NCBI GenBank assembly: GCA_035692985.1
Contig: DASSHG010000005.1
Span: forward strand, 1-64,000
Source: JARIHC01 sp035692985
GTDB lineage: Bacteria > Patescibacteriota > Saccharimonadia > Saccharimonadales > UBA4665
Length of the DNA stretch: 64,000 nt
Reading direction: 5' to 3'
The notes beneath the pieces are model-generated. The model searched no databases, had not been told where the DNA came from, and saw nothing but the letters and a program-made list of their open reading frames with translations. The translations under genes and the position numbers were made by a program. How positions within the stretch are numbered: the first letter of the stretch is position 1; each line of letters starts with the position of its first letter. Below, one piece after another: positions 8,066 to 16,218 of this stretch.

Positions 8066-9991
8066 ATGGGACGCCCCGTCGTACTCAGCAATGGGCAAAC
8101 TTTCGTGGGGCTCGACGAAAATGGCTTGGTCCACGATTTTTATTACCCGTACGTCGGTCTGGAAAACTTGACGACGGCCCGTTCATCCCAGCACAAAATC
8201 GGTATTTGGGTGAATAACCAGTTTAAATGGACCGACGACGGCAGCTGGGAAGTGCGCGTTGAGTACGAAGACGACGCCATGGTCAGCAGGGTCCACCTGC
8301 ACTCTAACGAACTGGCACTTACACTAGAACTGCACGACTATGTCGACATCGAAACTAATTCGCTAGTGCGCCACATCACCATGACCAACGAACGGCCGGA
8401 GGAGCGCGACGTGCGCCTGTTCATGCACCAGGTGTTCCAGATTTCACGGGCCGGCCGGGCCGACACGGCCATCTACGTGCCCGACGGCCACTACGTACTG
8501 GACTACAAAGGCCGTTATTCCCTGTTAATTGGCGGCAAATTCGCGGATGGCGAGAAGTTCGACCAATACGCCGTTGGTAATTACGGCATCGAGGGCAAAG
8601 CAGGTACCTATCTGGATGCCGAAGACGGCGAACTGTCCAATAACGCCGTGGAGCATGGCGGCGTTGACAGCGTCATCCGTTTCCGACGGCTGATGGGCGG
8701 CAACGAGTCAACTATCATTGATTACTGGGTGGTAGCTGCCGGCAGCCAGAGCGACGCCCAAGAAGTACATGACCACTTCAATCAAATTCCGATGGAAAAC
8801 CGTCTAAACTATGTCCGGCAGCACTGGCGCGCCTGGCTGGGCAGCGGCACGCGCGAGATACCAGCCTTGCACCGCCAAGACCTGGAACACAGTCTGCTAA
8901 TTATCAAAGCCCACTGCGACGAACGGGGCGGCGTACTGGCCAGCGGCGACTCCAGCATTTTTAACTTTGGCCGGGATTATTACTGCTACTGCTGGCCGCG
9001 CGACGCCGCTTACGCCCTGTGGCCCTTGATCCGCTTAGGCCACTTCGAGGAGGCCAAACACTTCTTTGAGTTCGCCCGCGACACCATGCACAAAGACGGC
9101 TACCTAATGCATAAATACCAGCCGGACCGGGCTATCGGCAGCACCTGGCACCCGCTAATCCATGGCCGCCACAAAGAATTAGCCATCCAGGAAGATGAAA
9201 CGGCAGGCGTCATCTTTATGATCGGCGAATTTTACGAAGCCAGCCAAGATAAAGTCTTTGTCCAAAACCTCTATCGAACTTTCGTGGCGCCCTGCGCGGC
9301 CTTTATGAGTCGTTTCATAGACGAACAAACCGGCCTGCCGCACGCCAGCTATGATCTTTGGGAAGAGAAGTTCCTAACCTCTACCTACACAACCTGCGTT
9401 ACCATAGCCGGCTTGGAAACCGCTTCCAAAATCGCCAGTCTGGTCGACCAGCCAGACGACGCTATCCGCTGGGAACGGGCCGCCGCTGGTATCCGCAAGA
9501 ACCTCGACAAGCTCTACCACAAGGACGGCTACTTCGTTAAAGGTTATTTAATGCTCGAGGACGGCACCTTGCGCTACGACAACACGCTGGATATCTCCAA
9601 TCTATACGGCCCCTATATGTATGCCCGGCTCTCTTTGGATGACGAGCGTCTCAAGAACACTGCCAAGCGTGTTGAGGAAAAACTATTAGACACCTCACCG
9701 AGCGGCGGTGTGGCCCGTTATGAACATGATAATTATTTCTTGACTAAGCACCAGTACGGCGGCAACCCCTGGATTGTAACCACGTTATGGCTGGCCCAGT
9801 ATTACATCGGTGCCGGCCAGGCGGCTAAAGCGAAAGAGCTGGTTGACTGGGCGCTGGCCCGCGAACTGCCCAGTGGCGCCCTGAGCGAGCAATTTGACCC
9901 CGAAACCGGCAGCCCCCTAGGTGTCACGCCCCTGGTCTGGAGCCACTCCGAACTAGTTAATACGCTGTTAGACCTCAGTAAAGTAGATTAA
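8066..9991 (+). CDS. Glycoside hydrolase family 15 glucoamylase-like
   Basis: Inverting exo-hydrolase of 641 residues that releases glucose from the non-reducing ends of alpha-glucans or splits trehalose-type substrates. An N-terminal beta-sandwich (about 1-260) starts MGRPVVLSNGQTFVGLDENG. The (alpha/alpha)6 barrel follows, with GRDYYCYCWPRDAAYAL (about 309-325), the general acid in DLWEEKF (about 430) and the general base in LSEQFD (about 607). No secretion signal. Third gene of the operon. The same trio of GT, GH57 and GH15 is known from methanogenic archaea. Confidence 0.92.
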   Translation: MGRPVVLSNGQTFVGLDENGLVHDFYYPYVGLENLTTARSSQHKIGIWVNNQFKWTDDGSWEVRVEYEDDAMVSRVHLHSNELALTLELHDYVDIETNSLVRHITMTNERPEERDVRLFMHQVFQISRAGRADTAIYVPDGHYVLDYKGRYSLLIGGKFADGEKFDQYAVGNYGIEGKAGTYLDAEDGELSNNAVEHGGVDSVIRFRRLMGGNESTIIDYWVVAAGSQSDAQEVHDHFNQIPMENRLNYVRQHWRAWLGSGTREIPALHRQDLEHSLLIIKAHCDERGGVLASGDSSIFNFGRDYYCYCWPRDAAYALWPLIRLGHFEEAKHFFEFARDTMHKDGYLMHKYQPDRAIGSTWHPLIHGRHKELAIQEDETAGVIFMIGEFYEASQDKVFVQNLYRTFVAPCAAFMSRFIDEQTGLPHASYDLWEEKFLTSTYTTCVTIAGLETASKIASLVDQPDDAIRWERAAAGIRKNLDKLYHKDGYFVKGYLMLEDGTLRYDNTLDISNLYGPYMYARLSLDDERLKNTAKRVEEKLLDTSPSGGVARYEHDNYFLTKHQYGGNPWIVTTLWLAQYYIGAGQAAKAKELVDWALARELPSGALSEQFDPETGSPLGVTPLVWSHSELVNTLLDLSKVD

Positions 9992-9992
9992 G

Positions 9993-10013
9993 GCGCCAGC
10001 GTGCCGGAGGCGC
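9993..10013. terminator. Weak hairpin between convergent genes
   Basis: GCGCC (9993-9997) and GGCGC (10009-10013) enclose 11 bases, two bases after the GH15 stop. On the plus strand TTATCTTTT follows, so it may be a weak terminator for the glucan operon. On the minus strand there is no T-run. Confidence 0.35.
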
Positions 10014-10014
10014 G

Positions 10015-10050
10015 TTATCTTTTAGGGGCTTCGTTACGGCCGAGGTTCTT
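10015..10050 (-). pseudogene. Displaced second copy of the rpmG 3' end
   Basis: Read on the minus strand these codons give KNLGRNEAPKR and a stop, exactly the last 11 residues of L33. The intact rpmG has the same residues at 10886-10921 with different synonymous codons at Arg-4 (CGT versus CGC), Pro (CCT versus CCA), Lys (AAA versus AAG) and the last Arg (AGA versus CGC). Similarity extends a few bases upstream (AAACCA) and no further. No start codon or remaining L33 sequence is attached. The stop of the neighbouring ORF (10050-10052) lies at the edge of this copy. Confidence 0.8.
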
Positions 10051-10793
10051 TATGGTTTGAAGAGTTTGGCAACAGCAGGCCGCATTGTTTCTACGCGGGA
10101 TAAAAAATACGCCATGTTCGCTTCACATTCTTTGACTCGTAAATCTTCACCTTTGGCTAGCACCTCTGCCGCAGTATCTGATACGGTCTGCCTCCATTCA
10201 TCATACGGCGGCAGCTCTTGATGTTCTCCTTCTAACTTATATGCCATCTCATATACTTCGTCTGGCATATCTCCCGCTTCAGCAGCATCAACCTGCCAAC
10301 GACCTGCTCTGTGGCGTGCCATGGTCTCGGCGAAACTGCGCGAGCTATGCTGAAAAACAAGTGGATGGCCGTCCACGGTAAGTGATGTCGCCATAACTGC
10401 CAATGTCTTAAATAGCGGGCTTAGCAGAGGGTTTTCTTGCTCTTCAAGCTCTTCACACGCAGCTATGGCAGCCTCGGCTATGTCGCGCATATTATTTTCA
10501 TGGAGGTGAGGCAGCGGTGCTTCTAGCTGATCGGCGAGTCTCTCCAGTACATCCTCAGCAACGTCATCAGGTACGCCAGGATTATGCAGCTGTACTTGAC
10601 GCAGTCGCGGCACCCGGTCTCCTGGTACCATATGCACATTGGTAAATGAGACGTAGTACACCTGTTCTTCGTCCGCGTAGTTATCCGGAGTCAAAGCCGC
10701 GTAAGGTGCAAAGTCAATTTCGTGTTGCATTGTACCGATTTCTAGTGTTTCTTCTAATAATAACGACCGGTATGCATCAACTGGGACAGACAT
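10050..10793 (-). CDS. Hypothetical protein inserted downstream of rpmG
   Basis: A 247-residue acidic protein that I do not recognise. It is predicted mostly helical in its second half, with runs such as EELEEQENP and no membrane or signal segment. It carries its own promoter, TTGCAG-18-TATAAT, with the ATG nine bases after the -10. Its TAA stop lies at the junction with the displaced rpmG tail. Together these suggest a gene that entered at the 3' end of rpmG. It has no integrase or nuclease motif that I can see. Confidence 0.72.
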   Translation of the reverse strand: MSVPVDAYRSLLLEETLEIGTMQHEIDFAPYAALTPDNYADEEQVYYVSFTNVHMVPGDRVPRLRQVQLHNPGVPDDVAEDVLERLADQLEAPLPHLHENNMRDIAEAAIAACEELEEQENPLLSPLFKTLAVMATSLTVDGHPLVFQHSSRSFAETMARHRAGRWQVDAAEAGDMPDEVYEMAYKLEGEHQELPPYDEWRQTVSDTAAEVLAKGEDLRVKECEANMAYFLSRVETMRPAVAKLFKP

Positions 10794-10885
10794 AATTCAG
10801 CTATTATACAGAATTAATTGACTTATCTGCAATATTCTATTCATACCTAGCTCAAGCTTGTCGCTTCTTTATCATGTAACAAACT

Positions 10886-11083
10886 TTAGCGCTTTGGGGC
10901 TTCGTTGCGGCCGAGGTTCTTTTTGGTTTCGGTGAAGACGACGTGTTTACGAGCCTTGGGACTGTATTTGCGCAATTTCAGCTTATCGGGCGTATTCATG
11001 GTATTTTTGGTTGTGTAATACAAGCGCTCGCCAGTCTCTTCGCTGACCAGTCCGATAATTTTCCGTTTGTCGCCTTTTGCCAT
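10886..11083 (-). CDS. rpmG: Ribosomal protein L33, cysteine-free form
   Basis: Large-subunit protein of 65 residues. It has the L33 core (YYTTKNTMNTPDKLKLRKYSP at about 22-42, then KHVVFTETK). The paired Cys-x-x-Cys ligands of zinc-type L33 are absent: there is no Cys at all. It starts 46 bases after tRNA-Thr with its own promoter. Its 3' end is duplicated at 10015-10050, see there. Confidence 0.95.
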   Translation of the reverse strand: MAKGDKRKIIGLVSEETGERLYYTTKNTMNTPDKLKLRKYSPKARKHVVFTETKKNLGRNEAPKR

Positions 11084-11094
11084 AATTATCTTCT

Positions 11095-11123
11095 ATTCTA
11101 ACAGATACGAAACAGATTGTAAA
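11095..11123 (-). promoter_or_regulatory. rpmG promoter
   Basis: TTTACA (11118-11123), 17 bases, TAGAAT (11095-11100), 11 bases before the rpmG ATG. It lies directly behind tRNA-Thr(UGU). Confidence 0.65.
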
Positions 11124-11129
11124 CAAATT

Positions 11130-11206
11130 TGGAGCCACCTGTCGGATTCGAACCGACGACCCTCGGTTTACAAAACCGATGCTCTAGCCAACTGAGCTAA
11201 GGTGGC
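11130..11206 (-). tRNA. tRNA-Thr (UGU)
   Basis: Acceptor GCCACCT/AGGTGGC (11200-11206 with 11134-11140), discriminator U and encoded CCA (11130-11132). The anticodon stem TCGGT/ACCGA encloses TTTGTAA, giving anticodon TGT for ACA and ACG codons. The T-loop is GTTCGAATC. Confidence 0.97.
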
Positions 11207-11221
11207 AGGTTTACAGATATA

Positions 11222-11256
11222 AATAGTAGCAAAAACAGGGATAATTTGCTACTATT
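11222..11256. promoter_or_regulatory. Symmetric overlapping divergent promoters between two tRNA genes
   Basis: A perfect 12-bp inverted repeat, AATAGTAGCAAA (11222-11233) and TTTGCTACTATT (11245-11256), with an 11-base loop. Each strand reads TAGCAA, 17 bases, TACTAT, so the -35 of one promoter overlaps the -10 of the other. They would drive tRNA-Thr(UGU) leftwards and tRNA-Thr(GGU) rightwards and could not both be occupied. Confidence 0.5.
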
Positions 11257-11269
11257 ACCTGGTATTCAG

Positions 11270-11344
11270 GCCATCTTAGCTCAGGGGTAGAGCACATCCA
11301 TGGTAAGGATGAGGTCATGGGTTCAAATCCCATAGATGGCTCCA
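11270..11344 (+). tRNA. tRNA-Thr (GGU)
   Basis: Acceptor GCCATCT/AGATGGC, discriminator U, encoded CCA (11342-11344). The anticodon stem CATCC/GGATG encloses ATGGTAA, giving GGT. It is ten bases before tRNA-Tyr, so the two are probably one transcript. Confidence 0.97.
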
Positions 11345-11354
11345 GAGTTAACAT

Positions 11355-11440
11355 GCAGGGTTAGTGAAGCGGTCAAACACGTCAGACTGTAAATCTGATG
11401 GCTTATGCCTTCGCAGGTTCGAATCCTGCACCCTGCACCA
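11355..11440 (+). tRNA. tRNA-Tyr (GUA)
   Basis: Class II tRNA with a long variable arm. Acceptor GCAGGGT/ACCCTGC, discriminator A, encoded CCA (11438-11440). The anticodon stem TCAGA/TCTGA encloses CTGTAAA, giving GTA. A protein start codon follows only six bases after the CCA. Confidence 0.97.
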
Positions 11441-11446
11441 ATTATT

Positions 11447-11971
11447 ATGAAAGTTGCGGTTGGATCGAAGAATCCGGTGAAAATTGAGTCAGTGAGGCTG
11501 GCGTTTAAAGCGCTATGGCCAGATAAAAAATGGCAGGTAGAGGGTGTCGGTGTTGCTTCTGACGTATCCGACCAGCCGATGAGTGACGAGGAAAGCATCA
11601 AGGGCGCCCATAACAGAGCGCAGAAAGCTCTTGAGAAACTCGGCGCTGATTACGGAGTTGGCTTGGAGGGTGGCCTGCAAAAGACTGGCGAACATTGGCT
11701 GGATTGCGGCTGGGTAGTGGTGGTTGATAAAGATGGCAACGAAGGTATTGGCTCGACCGTAAAGATGATCGTGCCCAAGAAAATGATGAATCTAATCCGC
11801 GCCGGCAAAGAGTTGGGGGAGGCCTGCGATATCGTCTTTAAGGAGACTAACTCAAAACATGGCGACGGCCATTTTGGCCTGATGACCAAGAATCAGATTA
11901 CTCGCACCAGTGGTTATAAAGATGGCGTGATTGCCGCTCTGTCGTACTTCGTGCACCCTAATCTGCGCTAA
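11447..11971 (+). CDS. yjjX: Inosine/xanthosine triphosphatase, YjjX family
   Basis: House-cleaning NTPase of 174 residues that hydrolyses ITP and XTP. The N-terminus MKVAVGSKNPVKIESVRLAF matches the family's nucleotide-binding start, followed by VASDVSDQPMSDEES and GVGLEGGL, both characteristic of YjjX. An in-frame ATG at 11405 lies inside tRNA-Tyr and is rejected. The chosen ATG is six bases after the tRNA CCA with no Shine-Dalgarno, so the mRNA would become leaderless when the tRNA is cut off. It ends two bases before the convergent TPR gene. Confidence 0.88.
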   Translation: MKVAVGSKNPVKIESVRLAFKALWPDKKWQVEGVGVASDVSDQPMSDEESIKGAHNRAQKALEKLGADYGVGLEGGLQKTGEHWLDCGWVVVVDKDGNEGIGSTVKMIVPKKMMNLIRAGKELGEACDIVFKETNSKHGDGHFGLMTKNQITRTSGYKDGVIAALSYFVHPNLR

Positions 11972-11973
11972 AC

Positions 11974-12624
11974 CTAAACTACAACTCTTCGGGGGCGCAG
12001 GATACGGCGGCGCCTGGCGGTTGGTTTAAGTTTTTTGAGCTTATCGGCGATAATGTCGGCTTCGGCAGCCATGCCGTGGTCCGCGTAGGCCTTGTGGAGT
12101 AGCGTGAAGGTCTCGCGGTTCGGCTCCAGTTCAGCGGCCTTTTCGAGCTCCTGGAACATCATTTTTTGGTTGCCAAGTTTATCCTGGACTTTGGCGTAGG
12201 CTACGTGGCGGGCTGCTGATTTATCATCCAGCTTGAGAGCCTGCTCAAAAGCCACGGCGGCCTTATCATAGTTTTCGGTTTCGTAATAAATCAGGCCGAG
12301 GTTGTGCAGGCTAGAGGCCGTGGCCTCGATAGACGAGGCGATTTCGAAACAATCAATCGCGTCGCGGTACTCTTTTTGCTTGGCATAAAGGATGCCGAGG
12401 CGGTTGTAGGCGGCGGCGTTTTTTTCGTCGATTTTCAGAATGGTCAGCAGGGCTTTTTCGGCACGCAGGAAACGGTTCTCGCGCATACCCTGGTGGGCGA
12501 TATCCCACAATTTGCCGATGCGGGTACCGACGCGGCGTGAAACGTCGGCAAATTCGTCATCATGCACTACGGCGTTGCCATAAGCCAAGGCCGCGAAAGC
12601 AACGATAATCAAGAGCTCATACAT
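11974..12624 (-). CDS. Membrane-anchored TPR protein
   Basis: A 216-residue protein with an N-terminal membrane anchor (MYELLIIVAFAALAYG) and then tetratricopeptide repeats from about residue 50 to 190. Repeat cores such as AAAYNRLGILYAKQKEYRDA and SLHNLGLIYYETENYDKAAV are visible. TPRs form protein-binding superhelices, and the partner is unknown. The last residues are Arg-rich (TARRRRILRPRR). It is last in the operon after holB. Confidence 0.85.
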   Translation of the reverse strand: MYELLIIVAFAALAYGNAVVHDDEFADVSRRVGTRIGKLWDIAHQGMRENRFLRAEKALLTILKIDEKNAAAYNRLGILYAKQKEYRDAIDCFEIASSIEATASSLHNLGLIYYETENYDKAAVAFEQALKLDDKSAARHVAYAKVQDKLGNQKMMFQELEKAAELEPNRETFTLLHKAYADHGMAAEADIIADKLKKLKPTARRRRILRPRRVVV

Positions 12625-12652
12625 ATGGTTTCTATAGATTACTTCATACAGG

Positions 12653-13522
12653 CTAAAACTTCAACGCCAGATTTGTGAGCGCCAGCTTGGGTTGGGCGCT
12701 AGCGGATAGTGCTTCTGTGGCCTCATAGCTGGCCTCTAAAACTGCCTGCCAACGCTTGGCCGCCTGGCCGCTAGCGGTTTGCAGGCTGATACGGGCCATA
12801 CGCTGGAGCACACCGGCCGTATCGGTGGCTAAAGTCCTGTCTTTTGACAAGCCGTCGATAGTGATGAGCCGTTCGTACAGCGGTTGGCTGAGTAGTTGCC
12901 TGGCCTGTTCCGTAGCTTTGAGCAACGGATGGTCATCCGACTCCAGCAGAGCGCTCATCAACCCTATCAGGCCGCCGCTGAGGACGTATATCCGGTCGAT
13001 TTCCGGCGCGTCAAAGCCGCGGCTGTTAAAAAATTCCCGCAAGGCCTGCTGGCCGGGCCGTTGCACGGTTATGGTCTGGGCCCGCGAACGCACCGTCGGC
13101 AACAACGCCGGTTCATAACTGACCGTTATCATTATGATTGTGCCGGTCGGCGGCTCCTCTAAGGTTTTGAGCAAGGCGTTCTGCGCCTCTACCGTCATCA
13201 GGTGACCGCCTTCTATAATAACTGCCCTGTCGTGCCGCTTGCCGCTAGGGACTTTTAGCCGTAAGAAACGCTCCAGCTGGCGGGCCGATTCAATGCCGAT
13301 CGCTTTTTTGCCCTCTTCGGGACTAATGACCAGGGCTTGTCCATAGCTGTCGAAGTCGTCCTTCGGTAGCTCCAGGATAGTTCCAGCCAGCCGCTTGGCC
13401 AGCGCCAGCTTGCCAGCTCCTTCCGGTCCGGCCAGTACCAACACCTGCGATGGTGATTTTATAAACGCTTCCAGCTGGCGCCGGGTAGCCGGATGCAGGA
13501 CAAGATCCACAAGGTCTTTCAT
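12653..13522 (-). CDS. holB: DNA polymerase III delta' subunit (clamp loader)
   Basis: AAA+ clamp-loader subunit of 289 residues. Walker A is AGPEGAGKLALAKR (about 32-45), the Walker B region is RAVIIEGGHLM, and sensor 1 is in LLKTLEEPPTGTIIMITVSY, followed by the SRAQT form of the SRC motif. The four-Cys zinc module of classical HolB/DnaX is absent, in line with other zinc losses in this window. It overlaps the pseudouridine synthase stop by four bases and belongs to the trpS operon. Confidence 0.85.
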   Translation of the reverse strand: MKDLVDLVLHPATRRQLEAFIKSPSQVLVLAGPEGAGKLALAKRLAGTILELPKDDFDSYGQALVISPEEGKKAIGIESARQLERFLRLKVPSGKRHDRAVIIEGGHLMTVEAQNALLKTLEEPPTGTIIMITVSYEPALLPTVRSRAQTITVQRPGQQALREFFNSRGFDAPEIDRIYVLSGGLIGLMSALLESDDHPLLKATEQARQLLSQPLYERLITIDGLSKDRTLATDTAGVLQRMARISLQTASGQAAKRWQAVLEASYEATEALSASAQPKLALTNLALKF

Positions 13523-14373
13523 GCCAACGATTCCTTAAAGGCAGTCGGCACGGGCGCGTCGAACGTTTTGCGCGCCCTGTCCGGCAGAGTGATTTCCAGC
13601 TTTTCGGCGTGCAAGAAAAGCCGCGCCGCCTTTGGCCCGTCGTAGAGCTCGTCGCCGATGATCGGGTGTCCAAGTTTACGCAAATGCACGCGTAACTGGT
13701 GCGTCCGGCCGGTAGTCGGTTTCAGCTCCAACAAGCTCCGGCCATTGCCGGACTCCAGGACTTTGTAGGCAGTTACAGATGGCTTGCCGTTGGCGCCCAC
13801 CCGGAAGGTTTGCGGCTTTCTGGGGTTACGTTCGATTGGCATATCTATCACCGCTTCGGACTTTGCTAACTTGCCCTTTACTACGGCGATATAGGTTTTC
13901 TTGGTTTTGCGTTCCGAAAACTGCTTTTGCAGCCAGCTCAGCGCTTCCGGCGTTTTGGCACATATCATTACGCCCGAGGTTGCCCGGTCCAACCGGTGCA
14001 CGATCCCAGCCCGTTCGCCACCCAGGCCTTTAACGCGGCTTTCCAGCCAGGTCGCCACAGTCGCCTCGGGGTTAAACTCGCCTTTGCTGTGCGACAACAC
14101 GCCAACCGGCTTATTGATTACCACGCAGTCTTTGTCTTCATAAATGACTGGTAAATCAATCGGGGGGATTTCCGGCTGCCTGTACGGGTCATAATCGATT
14201 TTTATCTTGTCCCCAGGGCGTAATTTGTAACCGGCTTTGGTGGCCGGACGACCATTAATAGTCACATTGCCATCAGCGATTAAGCGATTCGCCGCCGAAC
14301 GGCTCAATTTTGGCAGTTGGCTGACTACATATTGGTCCAGCCGTTCTGCTTGGACAACTTCCGGGCCGGCCAT
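13519..14373 (-). CDS. RluD-family 23S rRNA pseudouridine synthase
   Basis: Isomerises uridine to pseudouridine in rRNA. The 284-residue protein has an N-terminal S4 RNA-binding domain (about 9-65) and the catalytic motif GIVHRLDRATSGVM with the essential Asp near residue 122. GRTHQLRVHLRKLGHPIIGD follows at about 226-245. RluA, RluC and RluD cannot be told apart from sequence alone. The ATG overlaps the trpS stop by one base (TAATG). Confidence 0.92.
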   Translation of the reverse strand: MAGPEVVQAERLDQYVVSQLPKLSRSAANRLIADGNVTINGRPATKAGYKLRPGDKIKIDYDPYRQPEIPPIDLPVIYEDKDCVVINKPVGVLSHSKGEFNPEATVATWLESRVKGLGGERAGIVHRLDRATSGVMICAKTPEALSWLQKQFSERKTKKTYIAVVKGKLAKSEAVIDMPIERNPRKPQTFRVGANGKPSVTAYKVLESGNGRSLLELKPTTGRTHQLRVHLRKLGHPIIGDELYDGPKAARLFLHAEKLEITLPDRARKTFDAPVPTAFKESLA

Positions 14374-15395
14374 TACGACCTCAGACCGACGGCTTTTTGG
14401 ACTTTAAGTAATTGCGCGCCGGCGACTTTACGCATTTTAGCCTCGTCGCTTTCAAGTTTGCGGGCAATCCCGTCATCGCTGATTTTAGTGAGCTTAGCTT
14501 GGAAATCCTTTAAAAAATCCTCCACCCTGTCGGCGACGACTTTTTTGAGCAAGCCGTATTGGTCCTGTCCGATAAATTCATCCGGCTGGCCGCCCAAGAA
14601 CCGCAAAATATCCAGCAGGTTGCTGATCCCTGGCTGGCGCTCATAATCGTATTGGACCTGGCCCATGCTGTCGGTTTCAGCGCTCATGATCTTTTTGCGG
14701 GCTTCAGCCGGCGAATCGGTCAGAAAAATTACGCCCTTGCCGGACTCATCACTTTTACTCATTTTTTTTGCCGGATTTTGCAAATCGCGGATCCTTAGCC
14801 CTTGGTCTTTGCCGAAAAATTGGTGCTGCTCTTTGACAGGTCGAGGCACTACGAACAGCCCGGTATCATCAAACTGATTGTTCAGGCGTTCAGCGATATC
14901 ACGGGCGAATTCCAGATGTTGCGTCTGGTCGTCGCCAACCGGCACGTACTCGGCACGGTAGAGCAAGATATCCGCCGCCATCAACACCGGATAATTGAAT
15001 AGCCCGACGCTGACCCGTTCATCGTGCAAGCCGGCGGCTTTATCTTTAAACTGTGTCATGCGCTCCATCTCGCCCATACCGGTGAAACAATCTAAAATCC
15101 AAGTCAGTTCACTGTGCGACGGGATATAACTTTGGCGGTAAATGTGGACATCGGGGTTGTCCAGCGGCAGGCCGGCGGCGGCGAAAACACGCAGGTTTTG
15201 CTTGATAGATGCCTGCAGCCGGCCGTGGTCGATCGGCGTGGTGAAACTGTGCAGGTCCGGCACGAACAGGTTGATTTGGTACTCGCCGGATTTTTCACGG
15301 GCCATGTCCACCAACGGCAGCAAGGCGCCTAGATAATTGCCTAGGTGCAGATCATTGTTGGCGCGCAGGCCTGTCAGGATTACCGGTTTGCTCAT
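14373..15395 (-). CDS. trpS: Tryptophanyl-tRNA synthetase
   Basis: Class I aminoacyl-tRNA synthetase of 340 residues that charges tRNA-Trp. The HIGH-type signature is DLHLGNYLGA (about 15-24), the KMSKS signature is KKMSKSDESG (about 212), and DQTQHLEFARDIAERLN is the typical Trp-binding block. It lies 30 bases after the pheA-like gene and under the same attenuated promoter, whose leader peptide contains a Trp codon flanked by Phe codons. Confidence 0.96.
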   Translation of the reverse strand: MSKPVILTGLRANNDLHLGNYLGALLPLVDMAREKSGEYQINLFVPDLHSFTTPIDHGRLQASIKQNLRVFAAAGLPLDNPDVHIYRQSYIPSHSELTWILDCFTGMGEMERMTQFKDKAAGLHDERVSVGLFNYPVLMAADILLYRAEYVPVGDDQTQHLEFARDIAERLNNQFDDTGLFVVPRPVKEQHQFFGKDQGLRIRDLQNPAKKMSKSDESGKGVIFLTDSPAEARKKIMSAETDSMGQVQYDYERQPGISNLLDILRFLGGQPDEFIGQDQYGLLKKVVADRVEDFLKDFQAKLTKISDDGIARKLESDEAKMRKVAGAQLLKVQKAVGLRS

Positions 15396-15425
15396 ACTCT
15401 AACCCATTATATCCTAAGAATCCGG

Positions 15426-16130
15426 CTAATTCGCAGGTAATATCCGTGGATAGCGCGGAATTAGGATATCCGGCCGGGAAAAAAGCGCCATGGTAGTGAC
15501 ATTCTCTTCGGCGCGCTTGTCACCTATGTTGTCGTCAAGTATAGGCAGGCCGTACAATTCTCCAGCTAGCGGCGGGGCAATCACCATGCTCTCTGGCGGC
15601 AGTTCGTCATTAGCCAGCGCCCGGGCCGCGGCTGAGGTGCTTTGCGTATCTACGGCCGTCATGCCTTTTTCGCATATGTATTGGGCGCACTGGCGCAGGG
15701 CTTGCGGGTTGGAATGCACTATACCTCCTTCGAGCTCAGTAATTCCGATATTCCGCCCCAGTAAACAATGCTTAACCGGCAGCCCGACCGCAGCCAGTAT
15801 TTGCTGACTGGCGCGGCGAATAGCCTCCGCATTTGTCAAAAGCTGTCGAGGATCATGCAATACATCGCCGCCGATACTATTAGCGACCGGCAGCACGCCA
15901 ACATAATCTTTACCACTATCTACCCGTTTAATAATTTCAGGGAAATTGCCACATAAAATGATGCTGTCCGGGTCAACACCGGATATTTCCGCTAGATCGC
16001 GGGCTACGAGATCCGAATTGGAGCCGGCCGGCCCAAGCGTGACTAGTGAGGCTGGTGGAATTGCCTCTAAAATCGAGCCAGCTACCCGGATCTGGGCTTC
16101 GTATAGTGTGGCGTTAAGTGTTTCTGGCAT
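15426..16130 (-). CDS. pheA: Prephenate dehydratase-like protein (PheA dehydratase domain only)
   Basis: Prephenate dehydratase makes phenylpyruvate in Phe synthesis. The 234-residue protein follows the family closely: VTLGPAGSNSDL at the start, GVLPVANSIGG (usually VPIENS), LPVKHCLLG, VHSNPQALRQC and AGELYGLPILDDNIGD. Two departures stand out. The catalytic TRF motif reads TTM (NVTTMALF), so its Arg is missing, and there is no C-terminal ACT domain. It may be an inactive or altered-substrate relative. No other aromatic pathway gene is nearby. First gene of the attenuated trpS operon. Confidence 0.75.
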   Translation of the reverse strand: MPETLNATLYEAQIRVAGSILEAIPPASLVTLGPAGSNSDLVARDLAEISGVDPDSIILCGNFPEIIKRVDSGKDYVGVLPVANSIGGDVLHDPRQLLTNAEAIRRASQQILAAVGLPVKHCLLGRNIGITELEGGIVHSNPQALRQCAQYICEKGMTAVDTQSTSAAARALANDELPPESMVIAPPLAGELYGLPILDDNIGDKRAEENVTTMALFSRPDILIPRYPRILPAN

Positions 16131-16167
16131 AAGTTCTCTCTTAAGTTATTGAATTATCCGCATTAAA

Positions 16168-16189
16168 AAACCGCCCCTCTCGGCGGTTT
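16168..16189 (-). terminator. Attenuator terminator before pheA-like/trpS
   Basis: On the minus strand AACCGCC (16182-16188) pairs GGCGGTT (16169-16175) around six bases and is followed by a T-run: a strong intrinsic terminator 38 bases before the pheA-like start. Its 5' arm can instead pair with leader bases 16234-16245. Confidence 0.85.
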
Positions 16190-16218
16190 ACTGTGTCGCT
16201 TGCTTTCGTTCGCTTACA

